Source of the DNA: Burkholderia contaminans
Lineage (GTDB): Bacteria > Pseudomonadota > Gammaproteobacteria > Burkholderiales > Burkholderiaceae
Direction: 5' to 3'
Assembly: GCF_029633825.1 (NCBI RefSeq)
Contig: NZ_CP090641.1
Coordinates: forward strand, 2,046,001 to 2,110,000
Length of the DNA: 64,000 bases
Position numbers and translations under genes: made by a program. This document shows, piece by piece, positions 26,765 to 33,733 of the stretch. Every line of letters begins with the position of its first letter. The stretch's first letter is position 1. The notes under the pieces were generated by a model, which was not told where the DNA came from, did no database searches, and worked only from the letters and a program-made list of their open reading frames with translations.

Positions 26765-27353
26765 AGCGCGCCGGCCGCACCGACTCCGGGTCGACCGTAC
26801 GGATGCGTGCGGTCTGCCCGTCACGCAGGTCCTTGTACCAGAACAGCGCCACTTCGCCGTCGTTCTCGTCGTCCGCGTACAGCAGGCGATCGTGTCCGCC
26901 CAGCACGAAGCCCGAGCGGGCATACGTGCTGCACGCGGCGATGTTGTTCGACTGCGTTTCCAGCCGCATGAAGCCGAACCCGTGGCTGCGCGCCCACGAT
27001 TCGGCCGTCGCCAGCAGCAACTGCCCGATCCCTTGCCGCCGATACTGGCGGTCGACGGCCAGCTCCGCGATCTCCGCCATCCCGTTCCAGCTCTGGCCGA
27101 TGGCCACGAACCCGGCGAGCCGGCCGCCGGCCGTCGCATGAAAGAGCGCCGTCTTGCCGGTCGCCTCGTCCGCCCAGCCGGCCGGATCGAAGCCGTAGTT
27201 CTTGCGGCGTGCAGGCAGCGCGCGCAGATCGAGCAAGTCCTGATACGGCGCATTCAATTCCCAGGCGATGTCGAACGAGAAGTCGCATCGGTCCAGTTCG
27301 TCGGCGGGCAGCCCGCTCGTCTGTTCGATGCTGATGTGCTCGGCTCGGTCCAT
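26763..27353 (-). CDS. GNAT acetyltransferase resembling streptothricin acetyltransferase (SatA/Sat4)
   Basis: A 196-residue protein whose start is the ATG at 27353. The C-terminal two thirds follow the streptothricin acetyltransferase pattern: AGFVAIGQSWNGMAEIAELAVD, RRQGIGQLLL (acetyl-CoA loop), then LETQSNNIAACSTYARSGF, GGHDRLLYAD and EVALFWYKDL. The spaced core LETQ-NN-AC-Y-GF and the ending LYA-N-E-A-FWY closely match Sat-type enzymes known to acetylate the beta-lysine of streptothricins. Actual resistance is not proven; chromosomal members may act on other amines. The N-terminal 60 residues, with many Asp, match the usual Sat pre-domain. Monocistronic. Confidence 0.8.
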   Translation of the reverse strand: MDRAEHISIEQTSGLPADELDRCDFSFDIAWELNAPYQDLLDLRALPARRKNYGFDPAGWADEATGKTALFHATAGGRLAGFVAIGQSWNGMAEIAELAVDRQYRRQGIGQLLLATAESWARSHGFGFMRLETQSNNIAACSTYARSGFVLGGHDRLLYADDENDGEVALFWYKDLRDGQTARIRTVDPESVRPAR

Positions 27354-27916
27354 GTGTCGGTGTCCTGTCTTCTGCGGGATGCGTGGTGGTGTCCGTGATG
27401 CGATCGCCGGCGCCATGATATGCGCCGCATCGAGTGTGTTCCTGCTTCGATTTTTTGCACCTGCACAATTCGCCGCGCGCGAGACAGGCACAGACAGGTT
27501 GCGTCCGTGGCGGTGGAGCGCGCTCAGGCGATGAACCGGACAGTCGCGCAAACGTGTGCGGAGTCCAGGCGCCGGCTGAGGCGCTCGTTCGATCGCCTGA
27601 TTATGCTGGATTTCGGCGTTGGCCTGGTGAGCGCATCGAGTGCCGCATACACGAACATGCGGTTCCCGAACGGTGGGCCGCCCGCATTCGGCGTGAGTCT
27701 CGCGAACATCGGCAGGCAAGGGGTGCGCGACCTCGAGAGGGTCGGCGTTGGCGCGCGGGATGCGATCGCGGCGGCTCTCGTGTGGGCGAACTGGACGCGC
27801 ACGAAGTTCGTGCCACTGTCGAGCGAAACATCGAAAGCATTCGGGCGCAACGGGGGACGTCGCGCCCGAGTGCGCGTCGGCCCCGTGCGGGCGGCCGACG
27901 CGGTCCGGCCACGCCG
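27354..27916. other. 563-base interval without a supported gene
   Basis: The region lies between the Sat-like acetyltransferase start and the phospholipase C stop. A plus-strand frame around 27601-27850 has GC-rich third positions and no stop, and a minus-strand frame of 108 codons (27524-27850) overlaps it. Neither has a ribosome site or a recognisable domain. It could be a decayed gene. A T-rich stretch (about 27447-27458) precedes the acetyltransferase and may be part of its promoter. Confidence 0.4.
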
Positions 27917-30367
27917 TCAGATCGTGATCGTGACGGGGCCCGCGAGCGGCGTGTAGCCGTCGTCGAACAGGTACCACGCATCGTACTGCCCCGAGCCCAG
28001 CGTGCTGTTGGCCGTGGACGAGAACAGCAACGAACCCGTGCTCTTCGGCAGGTACGCCCACGACTTGTAGCTGCCCTTGGTCGGCTGCGCACCACGCGCA
28101 AAGATACCCACCCAGTTCTTCGGGCTGTGGCTCCACGGCGGCGCGACGTAGTCGAACCGCAACGTGCCGAACGTCGAGCCCTGCGACGCGAGCGACGCGA
28201 CGAACTTCTTGCTGGTATTGCCGATCGCCGAATCCGTGAGCAGCGTGCCGGATTGCGTCTGCACGCAACCGGCCACCCGACGCAGGAAGTTCGGATCGTT
28301 CGCGTCGCGGATGCTGGCGTCATACCAGCCGCCGTCGCCGTACCACGTGACCGCTTGCGTCGCGCCGGCGGCGACGGTGAACGACTGCCTCGTGTTCATC
28401 CCGTAGGCGTTGTCGGTGAGCTGAAACGTGGTCGCGCTGGCGCCCGCCGAGTTGTCGAGCGTGATCTGCACGTTGCCGTTCGCGACGTCGTAGCACAGGC
28501 TGATTTCGGCGGTCGAACCCGTGTTGCCCGACGAACCGATGCTGCCGCGGAACGTCTGCAGGAAACCATTCGGTCCGTAGATCGAATAGTCGTAGCCGCC
28601 GCCGCTGGTTAGCGCGAGCGAGTCCGACAGGTTCGCGCACTGGTTCGTGCCGGCCGCGATCGTGTAGTGCCGGGGGATCGTGCTCGTGCCGTCGACCCAG
28701 GCCTGCAGGTGCACGCCCGCGGTGCCGGTATTGGTCATCGTCAGCGCGAGCGCGCGGCCGGCGCGGTTGACCTTGCCTTGCACGAAGAACTCGTAGGGCA
28801 GGCGGCACGCGGTGCTGCGGCCGGCCGCCTGGGCCGGCACCGCGGTGGTGGTCGGGTAGGGGATCAGGACGGCCGGGCCGTTCGGGTTCATGTTGCTCGC
28901 GGGCGGCTGGATCGCGGGAACCGCCTGGTCGGCGTTCGAGAAATCGAAGGCCGACGTCAGGTCGCCGCACACCGTGCGCCGCCACGGCGTGATGTTGGTT
29001 TCCTGCAGCCCGAAGCGCGCCTCCAGAAAGCGGATCACCGAGGTGTGATCGAACACCTGCGAATTGACCTTGCCGCCCTTCGACCACGGCGAGATCACGA
29101 ACATCGGCACGCGCGGGCCGAGCCCGATCGGCACGTCGCCGCTGGCCGAGCCGTCCGATGCGGCGCCGCTGCCGGAGACGAATTCGGCGGCCGTCGAGAC
29201 CGTCGACTGCCCGGTGCCGGCAGCGGAGCTGGCGGGGACGGCCGGCGGCACGTGATCGAACAGCCCGTCGTTCTCGTCGTACATGACGAGCAGCACCGTG
29301 CTGGCCCAAACCGCCGGATTCGACGTCAGCGCATTGAGGACGTTGCTCACGTACCATTCGCCGCCGCTCGCGGCCCACGACGGATGCTCGCTGTACGCGT
29401 ACGGTGCGGCGATCCACGATACCTGCGGCAGCGTGCCGTTGGCGACGTCGGCCCGCAGCTGGCTGAAGAGGTTCGTGTCGTATTCCTTGCCGCCGCCTGA
29501 CGGGTCGATCTGCGTGCCGTTGAGCGCCGGCGCGAGCGGATCGCTGGCGCCGAGGTTCTGGTACTGCCTGAAGTTCAGGATGACGTTGTCGCCGTAATTG
29601 CCGTTCCACCAGAGATCGCTTTTGGAGCCGTTGTATTCGCCGTAGCCATGGCCGGCATCGAGGCCGTTGCCCTTGTCCTGGTAGAACTTCCACGTGACGC
29701 CGGCCGTGTTCAGGCGCTCCGGCATCGTGGTCCAGCCGGTGCCCGTCATCGTATTGGTGGTGTATGGCGAATAGCCGGTGACGTTGCCGCAGCACCCGGT
29801 CCACAGATACAGGCGGTTCGGGTCCGTCGGGCCGAGCATCGAGCAGTGGTACGCATCGCACACCGTGAACGCGCTCGCCAGCGCGTAGTAGAACGGAATG
29901 TCGTTCTGCGTGAAGTAGTACATCGTGCCGCTGGTCTTCGCGGCGGTCCAGTTGTCATAGCGGCCGTTGTTCCAGGCGCTGTGCGTGGTGCCCCAGTCGT
30001 GAGGGAGGTCGCCGTAGTAGGTGTCGCCGTTCGCCGTGCCGAAAGGCGGGGACGGGTTGAACGGGAACACGTAGGACAGCATCCAGGGCTGCCGCCACAC
30101 CGGATACCCGCTCGAAATCACGGCCGGCCGCGGATCGCCGAAGCCGCGCGCACCGCCCAGCATGCCGAGGTAGTGGTCGAACGAGCGGTTTTCCTGCATC
30201 AGGATCACGACGTGCTTCACGTCCTGGATCGTGCCGGTCACGGTGGCTGCCGGAATGGCCTGCGCACGCGCGATGCTGTCGGGCAGCATGCCCGTGATCG
30301 CGGTGGCGCCGGCGAGCTTCAGCGCGTCGGCGATGAATTGACGTCGTGTCGTGGGTTTGTTTTGCAT
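27917..30367 (-). CDS. plcN: Phosphocholine-specific phospholipase C, Tat-exported
   Basis: An 816-residue secreted phospholipase C of the phosphoesterase (PF04185-type) family. The N-terminus carries a twin-arginine signal (TTRRQFIADALKLAGATAI, cleavage after ARA). The catalytic domain opens with HVVILMQENRSFDHYLGMLGGARGFGDPR, the family hallmark, and includes GWTTMPERLNTAGVTWKFYQ and VLLVMYDENDGLFDHVPP. From about residue 560 two C-terminal all-beta domains of the DUF756 type follow, as in PlcH/PlcN. It hydrolyses phosphatidylcholine in the periplasm or outside the cell. Burkholderia carry several paralogues; which one this is cannot be decided. A possible small lipoprotein gene lies 44 bases upstream on the same strand. 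Confidence 0.93.
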   Translation of the reverse strand: MQNKPTTRRQFIADALKLAGATAITGMLPDSIARAQAIPAATVTGTIQDVKHVVILMQENRSFDHYLGMLGGARGFGDPRPAVISSGYPVWRQPWMLSYVFPFNPSPPFGTANGDTYYGDLPHDWGTTHSAWNNGRYDNWTAAKTSGTMYYFTQNDIPFYYALASAFTVCDAYHCSMLGPTDPNRLYLWTGCCGNVTGYSPYTTNTMTGTGWTTMPERLNTAGVTWKFYQDKGNGLDAGHGYGEYNGSKSDLWWNGNYGDNVILNFRQYQNLGASDPLAPALNGTQIDPSGGGKEYDTNLFSQLRADVANGTLPQVSWIAAPYAYSEHPSWAASGGEWYVSNVLNALTSNPAVWASTVLLVMYDENDGLFDHVPPAVPASSAAGTGQSTVSTAAEFVSGSGAASDGSASGDVPIGLGPRVPMFVISPWSKGGKVNSQVFDHTSVIRFLEARFGLQETNITPWRRTVCGDLTSAFDFSNADQAVPAIQPPASNMNPNGPAVLIPYPTTTAVPAQAAGRSTACRLPYEFFVQGKVNRAGRALALTMTNTGTAGVHLQAWVDGTSTIPRHYTIAAGTNQCANLSDSLALTSGGGYDYSIYGPNGFLQTFRGSIGSSGNTGSTAEISLCYDVANGNVQITLDNSAGASATTFQLTDNAYGMNTRQSFTVAAGATQAVTWYGDGGWYDASIRDANDPNFLRRVAGCVQTQSGTLLTDSAIGNTSKKFVASLASQGSTFGTLRFDYVAPPWSHSPKNWVGIFARGAQPTKGSYKSWAYLPKSTGSLLFSSTANSTLGSGQYDAWYLFDDGYTPLAGPVTITI

Positions 30368-30411
30368 GATCGCTCTCTGTCGTGGATTGCTGGCCCGCGG
30401 GCCGGCGTCGG

Positions 30412-30672
30412 TCAGTGGCACGCGCTCGCGCAGTGCAGGACGGGTGTGGACGCCGAGCCTGGTGCGGCTGCGCGCGCGGCCGCCATGCTGGCCGCGGTGC
30501 CGGAGTCACCGTCGCCGCAAGCGGCCAGCGTGCACAGGAGTGCGATCATGAAAACGCCGCGCCAGTGCGGGAAGCGGCTTTCCGACCGATACGAGTTGAC
30601 GATATGCTTTCGATCCGATTCGAGTCGGATTCCTGAATGATCGAGACTGTTGCTGCGTGCTCCGTATTTCAT
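30412..30672 (-). CDS. Possible small lipoprotein upstream of phospholipase C
   Basis: A frame of 86 residues from the ATG at 30672, which has GGAGGGG two bases upstream. It contains RGVFMIALLCTLAACGDGDS, a lipoprotein signal with lipobox LAAC. A shorter product starting at 30549 inside that segment is the alternative, since the N-terminal region before the lipobox is long (about 55 residues) for a leader. After the Cys the mature part is only about 30 residues, Ala/Ser-rich. It lies 44 bases before plcN on the same strand and may be cotranscribed. Confidence 0.4.
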   Translation of the reverse strand: MKYGARSNSLDHSGIRLESDRKHIVNSYRSESRFPHWRGVFMIALLCTLAACGDGDSGTAASMAAARAAAPGSASTPVLHCASACH

Positions 30673-30718
30673 TACCCCTCCAGACATGAAAAATGGACAG
30701 CAGAGAATATCGCCCGAA

Positions 30719-30832
30719 TCAGAACAACTTCATGACAGGCCAGCCGCGCGTGCCTGCCACGTGCAACAGCTTCGCGTCGGGATTGGTGGCGACCGGATGC
30801 GTGACGTAGTCCAGCAGCGGCACGTCGTTGAT
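30719..30832 (-). pseudogene. C-terminal fragment of a HAD-family hydrolase gene cut by an IS element
   Basis: Read on the minus strand this segment encodes INDVPLLDYVTHPVATNPD then AKLLHVAGTRGWPVMKLF and a stop. This is the C-terminal end of a HAD-IB type phosphatase (phosphoserine-phosphatase-like), beginning inside motif III. Its left partner, ending in FYSDS, lies at 32385 on the other side of the IS200/IS605-type element. Joining the two restores the continuous motif FYSDSINDVPLL, so the gene was interrupted by the insertion. The larger frame annotated across the boundary is read-through into the element. Confidence 0.85.
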
Positions 30833-30879
30833 CTGTATGCGCGTCAAACATCGTACTTCAAGGCGATGAAGGATAGCGC

Positions 30880-30896
30880 GGACGCCGTAGGCGTCC
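30880..30896 (+). repeat. Left-end hairpin of the IS element
   Basis: GGACGCC and GGCGTCC form a perfect 7-base-pair stem around a 3-base loop (GTA). It lies 48 bases inside the left boundary and just before the decayed tnpA end. Subterminal hairpins of this sort are what Y1 transposases of IS200/IS605 elements recognise on single-stranded DNA. Confidence 0.65.
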
Positions 30897-30906
30897 TTTC
30901 GGGCGG

Positions 30907-31104
30907 CTAGTGGGGCGTTTTCTGTTGGTCGATGTCGATGTGTTTGCGAACGATTTCGACCGGCGCTCCGCCACAACTTCCGGCAATGTAAGACAGAGAC
31001 TCCAGCGCGCCGCCCTACAACTTTTTACGAATGCTCGAGTAGCACTTGAGAGACGTAATTGCGACCGCGTCGAATGGCTTGACTCGCTCTTGTGGGCCAG
31101 ACAT
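30907..31104 (-). pseudogene. tnpA: Decayed Y1 transposase (tnpA) remnant
   Basis: Minus-strand reading gives SIRKKL, a TAG stop (31015-31017) in place of the usual Trp, then GGALESLSYIAGSCGGAP and VEIVRKHIDIDQQKTPH before a final TAG. This matches the conserved C-terminal end of IS200-type TnpA (…IRKKLWGG…SYFA-SCGGAP…). The N-terminal HUH and catalytic Tyr portions are missing; only about 65 codons remain back to an ATG at 31104. The divergent arrangement with tnpB matches the IS605 group. The remnant cannot make a functional transposase. Confidence 0.75.
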
Positions 31105-31115
31105 ACAATCGTCCG

Positions 31116-32317
31116 ATGCGACGACTCCAGGCCTTTAAGTTCGAACTGATGCCGAACGGCGAGCAGCAGCGCGATATGCGCCGCTTCGCCGGATCGTGCC
31201 GGTTCGTCTACAACAAGGCACTGGCGTTGCAGAAGGAGAACTACGAGGCGGGCGGCAAGTTCATTGGCTACGTAGTAATGGCCAAGCATCTGACGGAGTG
31301 GCGTAACGGAGGCGAAACGCCATGGCTCAAGGATGCCCCCGTTCACCCGTTGCAACACGCCCTCAAGGACATGGAGCGGGCCTACAAGAACTTCTTCGCC
31401 AAGCGAACGGCGTTTCCGAAGTTCAAGAAGCGCGGCCAGCGCGACAGTTTTCGCTACCCGGATCCCAAGCAATTCAAGCTCGACCAGCCCAATGGGCGCA
31501 TTTTCCTGCCCAAGCTGGGCTGGATGCGGCTGAGGCTGTCGCGTCCCGTGCCGGGCGAACTGCGCAACGCAACGGTCAGCTTCAACGCGGGCAAGTGGTG
31601 TGTCTCGATCCAGACCGAGCGCGAGGTCGAGCAGCCGGTGCCCCATGCCACCAGCGTGATCGGCATCGATGTGGGTATCGCCCGCTTCGCCACGATGAGC
31701 GACGGCACGTTTGTCGCACCGCTCAACAGTTTCAGGAAACACGAGGCTCGTCTGCGCCGATGCCAACGTGCGATGAGCCGCAAGGTCAAGTTCAGCAATA
31801 ACTGGAAAAAAGCCAAGGCCAGCGTCCAGCGCATCCATGCGTGCATCGGAAATGCTCGCCGCGACTACCTGCACAAGGCCACGACCACGATCAGCAAAAA
31901 CCACGCGATGGTGTGTATCGAGGACTTGCAGGTTCGGAACATGTCCAGGTCGGCGGCAGGCAGCACCGATGCGCCTGGCAAAAATGTTCGGGCCAAGTCC
32001 GGTCTGAACAAGGCGATCCTCGACCAAGGGTGGTTCGAGTTCAGGCGGCAGTTGGAATACAAGCTGGCCTGGAATGGCGGCTGGCTCGTGGCGGTTCCGC
32101 CGCGAATACAAGCCGGACGTGTCCGGCTTGTGGATACGTGAGTGCGGATAACCGGACCACGCAGGAAAAATTCGCCTGTGTCGAATGCAGTTACGAGGAG
32201 AACGCCGATGTCGTCGGTGCTCTGAACATTCTGGCGCGGGGACACCGCGTTGCAGCCTGTGGAGAGACGGTGCAGTCGGGCCGCTCCGTGAAGCAGGAAC
32301 CCGCCGAGGCGATCTGA
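31116..32317 (+). pseudogene. tnpB: RNA-guided endonuclease TnpB, frameshifted near the zinc finger
   Basis: The first frame (from the ATG at 31116) encodes the OrfB N-terminal domain (MRRLQAFKFELMPNG), the helical middle and two RuvC acidic sites: D185 in GIDVGIARF and E269 in CIEDLQV. At about 32100-32102 the frame breaks after GGWLVAVPP. The continuation ANTSRTCPACGYVSADN with the CxxC zinc finger, FACVECSY and the third RuvC Asp in ENADVVGALNI is in the next frame, to the stop at 32317. Loss of one base (one G of a GG/CG run) explains it. The main-frame product ends 13 residues later and lacks the zinc finger and last catalytic Asp. Programmed frameshifting is possible but there is no slippery motif. 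Confidence 0.88.
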
Positions 32318-32384
32318 GATAAGCATCATCATTTCAGACGCGGTAGGAATCCCCCGTGTGTCTTCAGGCGGGGGAGGATGTCAA
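32240..32384 (+). ncRNA. Candidate omega (reRNA) guide scaffold at the IS right end
   Basis: In IS200/IS605 elements the TnpB guide RNA overlaps the 3' end of tnpB and runs to the right end, its guide coming from flanking DNA. Here the right end contains a hairpin (CCCCCG at 32351-32356 with CGGGGG at 32369-32374, 12-base loop) followed by AGGATGTCAA, the usual layout. The 5' boundary is a guess. The presumptive guide would start at 32385 (CGAATCGCTG...), which in the uninterrupted HAD gene directly follows TTGAT. Confidence 0.5.
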
Positions 32385-32594
32385 CGAATCGCTGTAGAAG
32401 TAGGTGCGATCGAAATCGGACGACGCGGAGCCGAGTGATTCCAGCCACTCGGTGGTGCGCACGATCTTCCCTTCGCGGAAGCTCGGCACGCCCGTACTGC
32501 GCCTGGTAAATGCATCACCCAGCGTGCCGTCAGCGGTATCGCGCTCGATGCCGAGCAGGTGCTCTATGCCGAATTCCGCCTCGATCGGCCGCCG
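32385..32594 (-). pseudogene. Middle fragment of the interrupted HAD-family hydrolase gene
   Basis: Minus-strand reading gives RRPIEAEFGIEHLLGIERD, then VPSFREGKIVRTTEWLESLG and FDRTYFYSDS at the IS boundary. The order matches HAD-IB phosphatases: (F)REGK with the motif II Lys, then the W-F-YSDS strand of motif III. An in-frame stop at 32595-32597 and loss of recognisable sequence upstream show that the N-terminal part, with the nucleophile motif DxDxT, is also gone. The gene was thus both 5'-deleted and split by the IS element, leaving pieces totalling about 107 codons. Confidence 0.8.
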
Positions 32595-32703
32595 TTATGC
32601 CGCCCATGCGGCGCACCTTCTGTCGGCCGGCTTTTTAGCGGCGTAATATATCCGCCGATACAACGCAGGCCCGCTCACCGGCGGGCCGTCATGGAGGCGG
32701 GCG

Positions 32704-33195
32704 ATGGAGATGGCAGGGACGGCGGCGCCTTCGGCGCATCAGGCGGCGGCAGGCTCGATCGCGCTGACGGGCGCATTCGAGCGGCCGATGACGGTGACGC
32801 TCGACGACCTGCGCCGGCACGCGAGCGCGACGGCTGAGCCGTTCGACCTGCGCTGCTTCACGACGAACCGCTTCATCCGTTCAGTCGCGCCGTATCGCGG
32901 CGCGCGGCTGAAAGACCTGCTCGACGCGGCCGGGCTGCGCAACGACGCGCCGGGCGACTTCAAGCGCATGGTGTTCATCGCGCATGCGCACGACGGCTAC
33001 GCGGTCACATTTTCGTGGCATGAACTGTTCAACACGCCCGTCGGCGAACACGTGATCGTCGCGTTCGAATGCGGCGATGCGCCGCTGTCGATCGACGACG
33101 GCGCGCCGCTGTTGTTTTCGGGCGCCGACCTCTTGCCCGCACCGCGCCACGTGAAGCGGCTGGCCGGCATCGTCGCGCGCGTGCTCGAGGTCTGA
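32704..33195 (+). CDS. Small molybdopterin-binding-domain-like protein (sulfite oxidase superfamily)
   Basis: A 163-residue protein resembling the oxidoreductase molybdopterin-binding domain: GSIALTGAFERPMTVTLDDL, FDLRCFTTNRFIRSVAPYRG, ARLKDLLDAAGL, HDGYAVTFSWHELFN, then a GADLLPAPRHVKRLAGI end. Domain order matches the truncated, cytoplasmic members of the family, and no signal peptide is present. The start at 32704 (GGAGGCGGGCG ribosome site) or 32710 fits. A ModE-like regulator gene follows 63 bases later, which links it to molybdate. Whether it binds cofactor is uncertain because the usual Mo-ligating Cys context (C-G-N) is absent; C in RCFTTN is the only candidate. Confidence 0.75.
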   Translation: MEMAGTAAPSAHQAAAGSIALTGAFERPMTVTLDDLRRHASATAEPFDLRCFTTNRFIRSVAPYRGARLKDLLDAAGLRNDAPGDFKRMVFIAHAHDGYAVTFSWHELFNTPVGEHVIVAFECGDAPLSIDDGAPLLFSGADLLPAPRHVKRLAGIVARVLEV

Positions 33196-33258
33196 GCCGT
33201 CGCGCGCCGCACCGGCCGTCGTGTATGCTTGCCCGCATCGTTCAAAGGGCGGGACAAC

Positions 33259-33624
33259 ATGAAGAAACCGGCACACCCCAAGCCTGAGGTGCGGTTCAGG
33301 ATGCGTATCCAGCAAGCCGACACGATCGCGCTCGGGCCGGGCAAGGTCGCGCTGCTCGAAGCCGTGCGCGAGCACGGTTCGATTTCGGCGGCGGCGCGCA
33401 GCCTGAAGATGTCGTACCGGCGTGCGTGGTTGCTGATGGACGAGCTGAACCGCTCGCTGAAATCGCCGGCGACGGTGTCCGAACATGGCGGGCAGAGCGG
33501 CGGCGGCAGCGTGCTTACGCCGGTCGGCGAGGAGATCATCCGCCTCTATCGCGGGATCGAGGCGCGCGCTTACGCGGCGTGTGCCGACGACATCGCCGCG
33601 CTCACGAAAATGGTCCGGCGTTAA
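33259..33624 (+). CDS. ModE N-terminal-domain transcriptional regulator
   Basis: A 121-residue winged-helix protein: VRFRMRIQQADTIALGPGKV, then LLEAVREHGSISAAARSLKMSYRRAWLLMDELNRS (split as HTH plus wing) as in the DNA-binding half of ModE. The C-terminal molbindin (TOBE) repeats are missing, so it cannot sense molybdate as ModE does. Such single-domain proteins usually repress nearby molybdenum genes. The ATG at 33259 is followed by a Lys/Pro-rich start. Co-oriented with the molybdopterin-domain gene just upstream. Confidence 0.88.
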   Translation: MKKPAHPKPEVRFRMRIQQADTIALGPGKVALLEAVREHGSISAAARSLKMSYRRAWLLMDELNRSLKSPATVSEHGGQSGGGSVLTPVGEEIIRLYRGIEARAYAACADDIAALTKMVRR

Positions 33625-33733
33625 GGGCGTGCTGAACGTGTGTGTTCCCGCAGAGCCTCCGCAGGCTGACGACGGGCTTTCACTGGCGCCCTGAGGGCCA
33701 ACGCGCAACGCCTGCCGCGAAACGAACCTGACC

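Larger units (their letters stand above)
30833..32384 (+). mobile_element. IS200/IS605-type element inserted in a HAD hydrolase gene
   Basis: The element spans about 1,552 bases, bounded by the two halves of a HAD gene. The left host flank ends in TTGAT (30828-30832), the target pentanucleotide known for ISDra2-like elements; the right end terminates ...GATGTCAA. The boundary is certain to within one base because both sides could contribute a C. Inside are a left-end hairpin, a decayed minus-strand tnpA, a plus-strand frameshifted tnpB and a right-end hairpin. There are no terminal inverted repeats and no target duplication, as expected for this family. With both genes damaged it is unlikely to move on its own, though its ends might still be mobilised by an intact relative. 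Confidence 0.88.
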
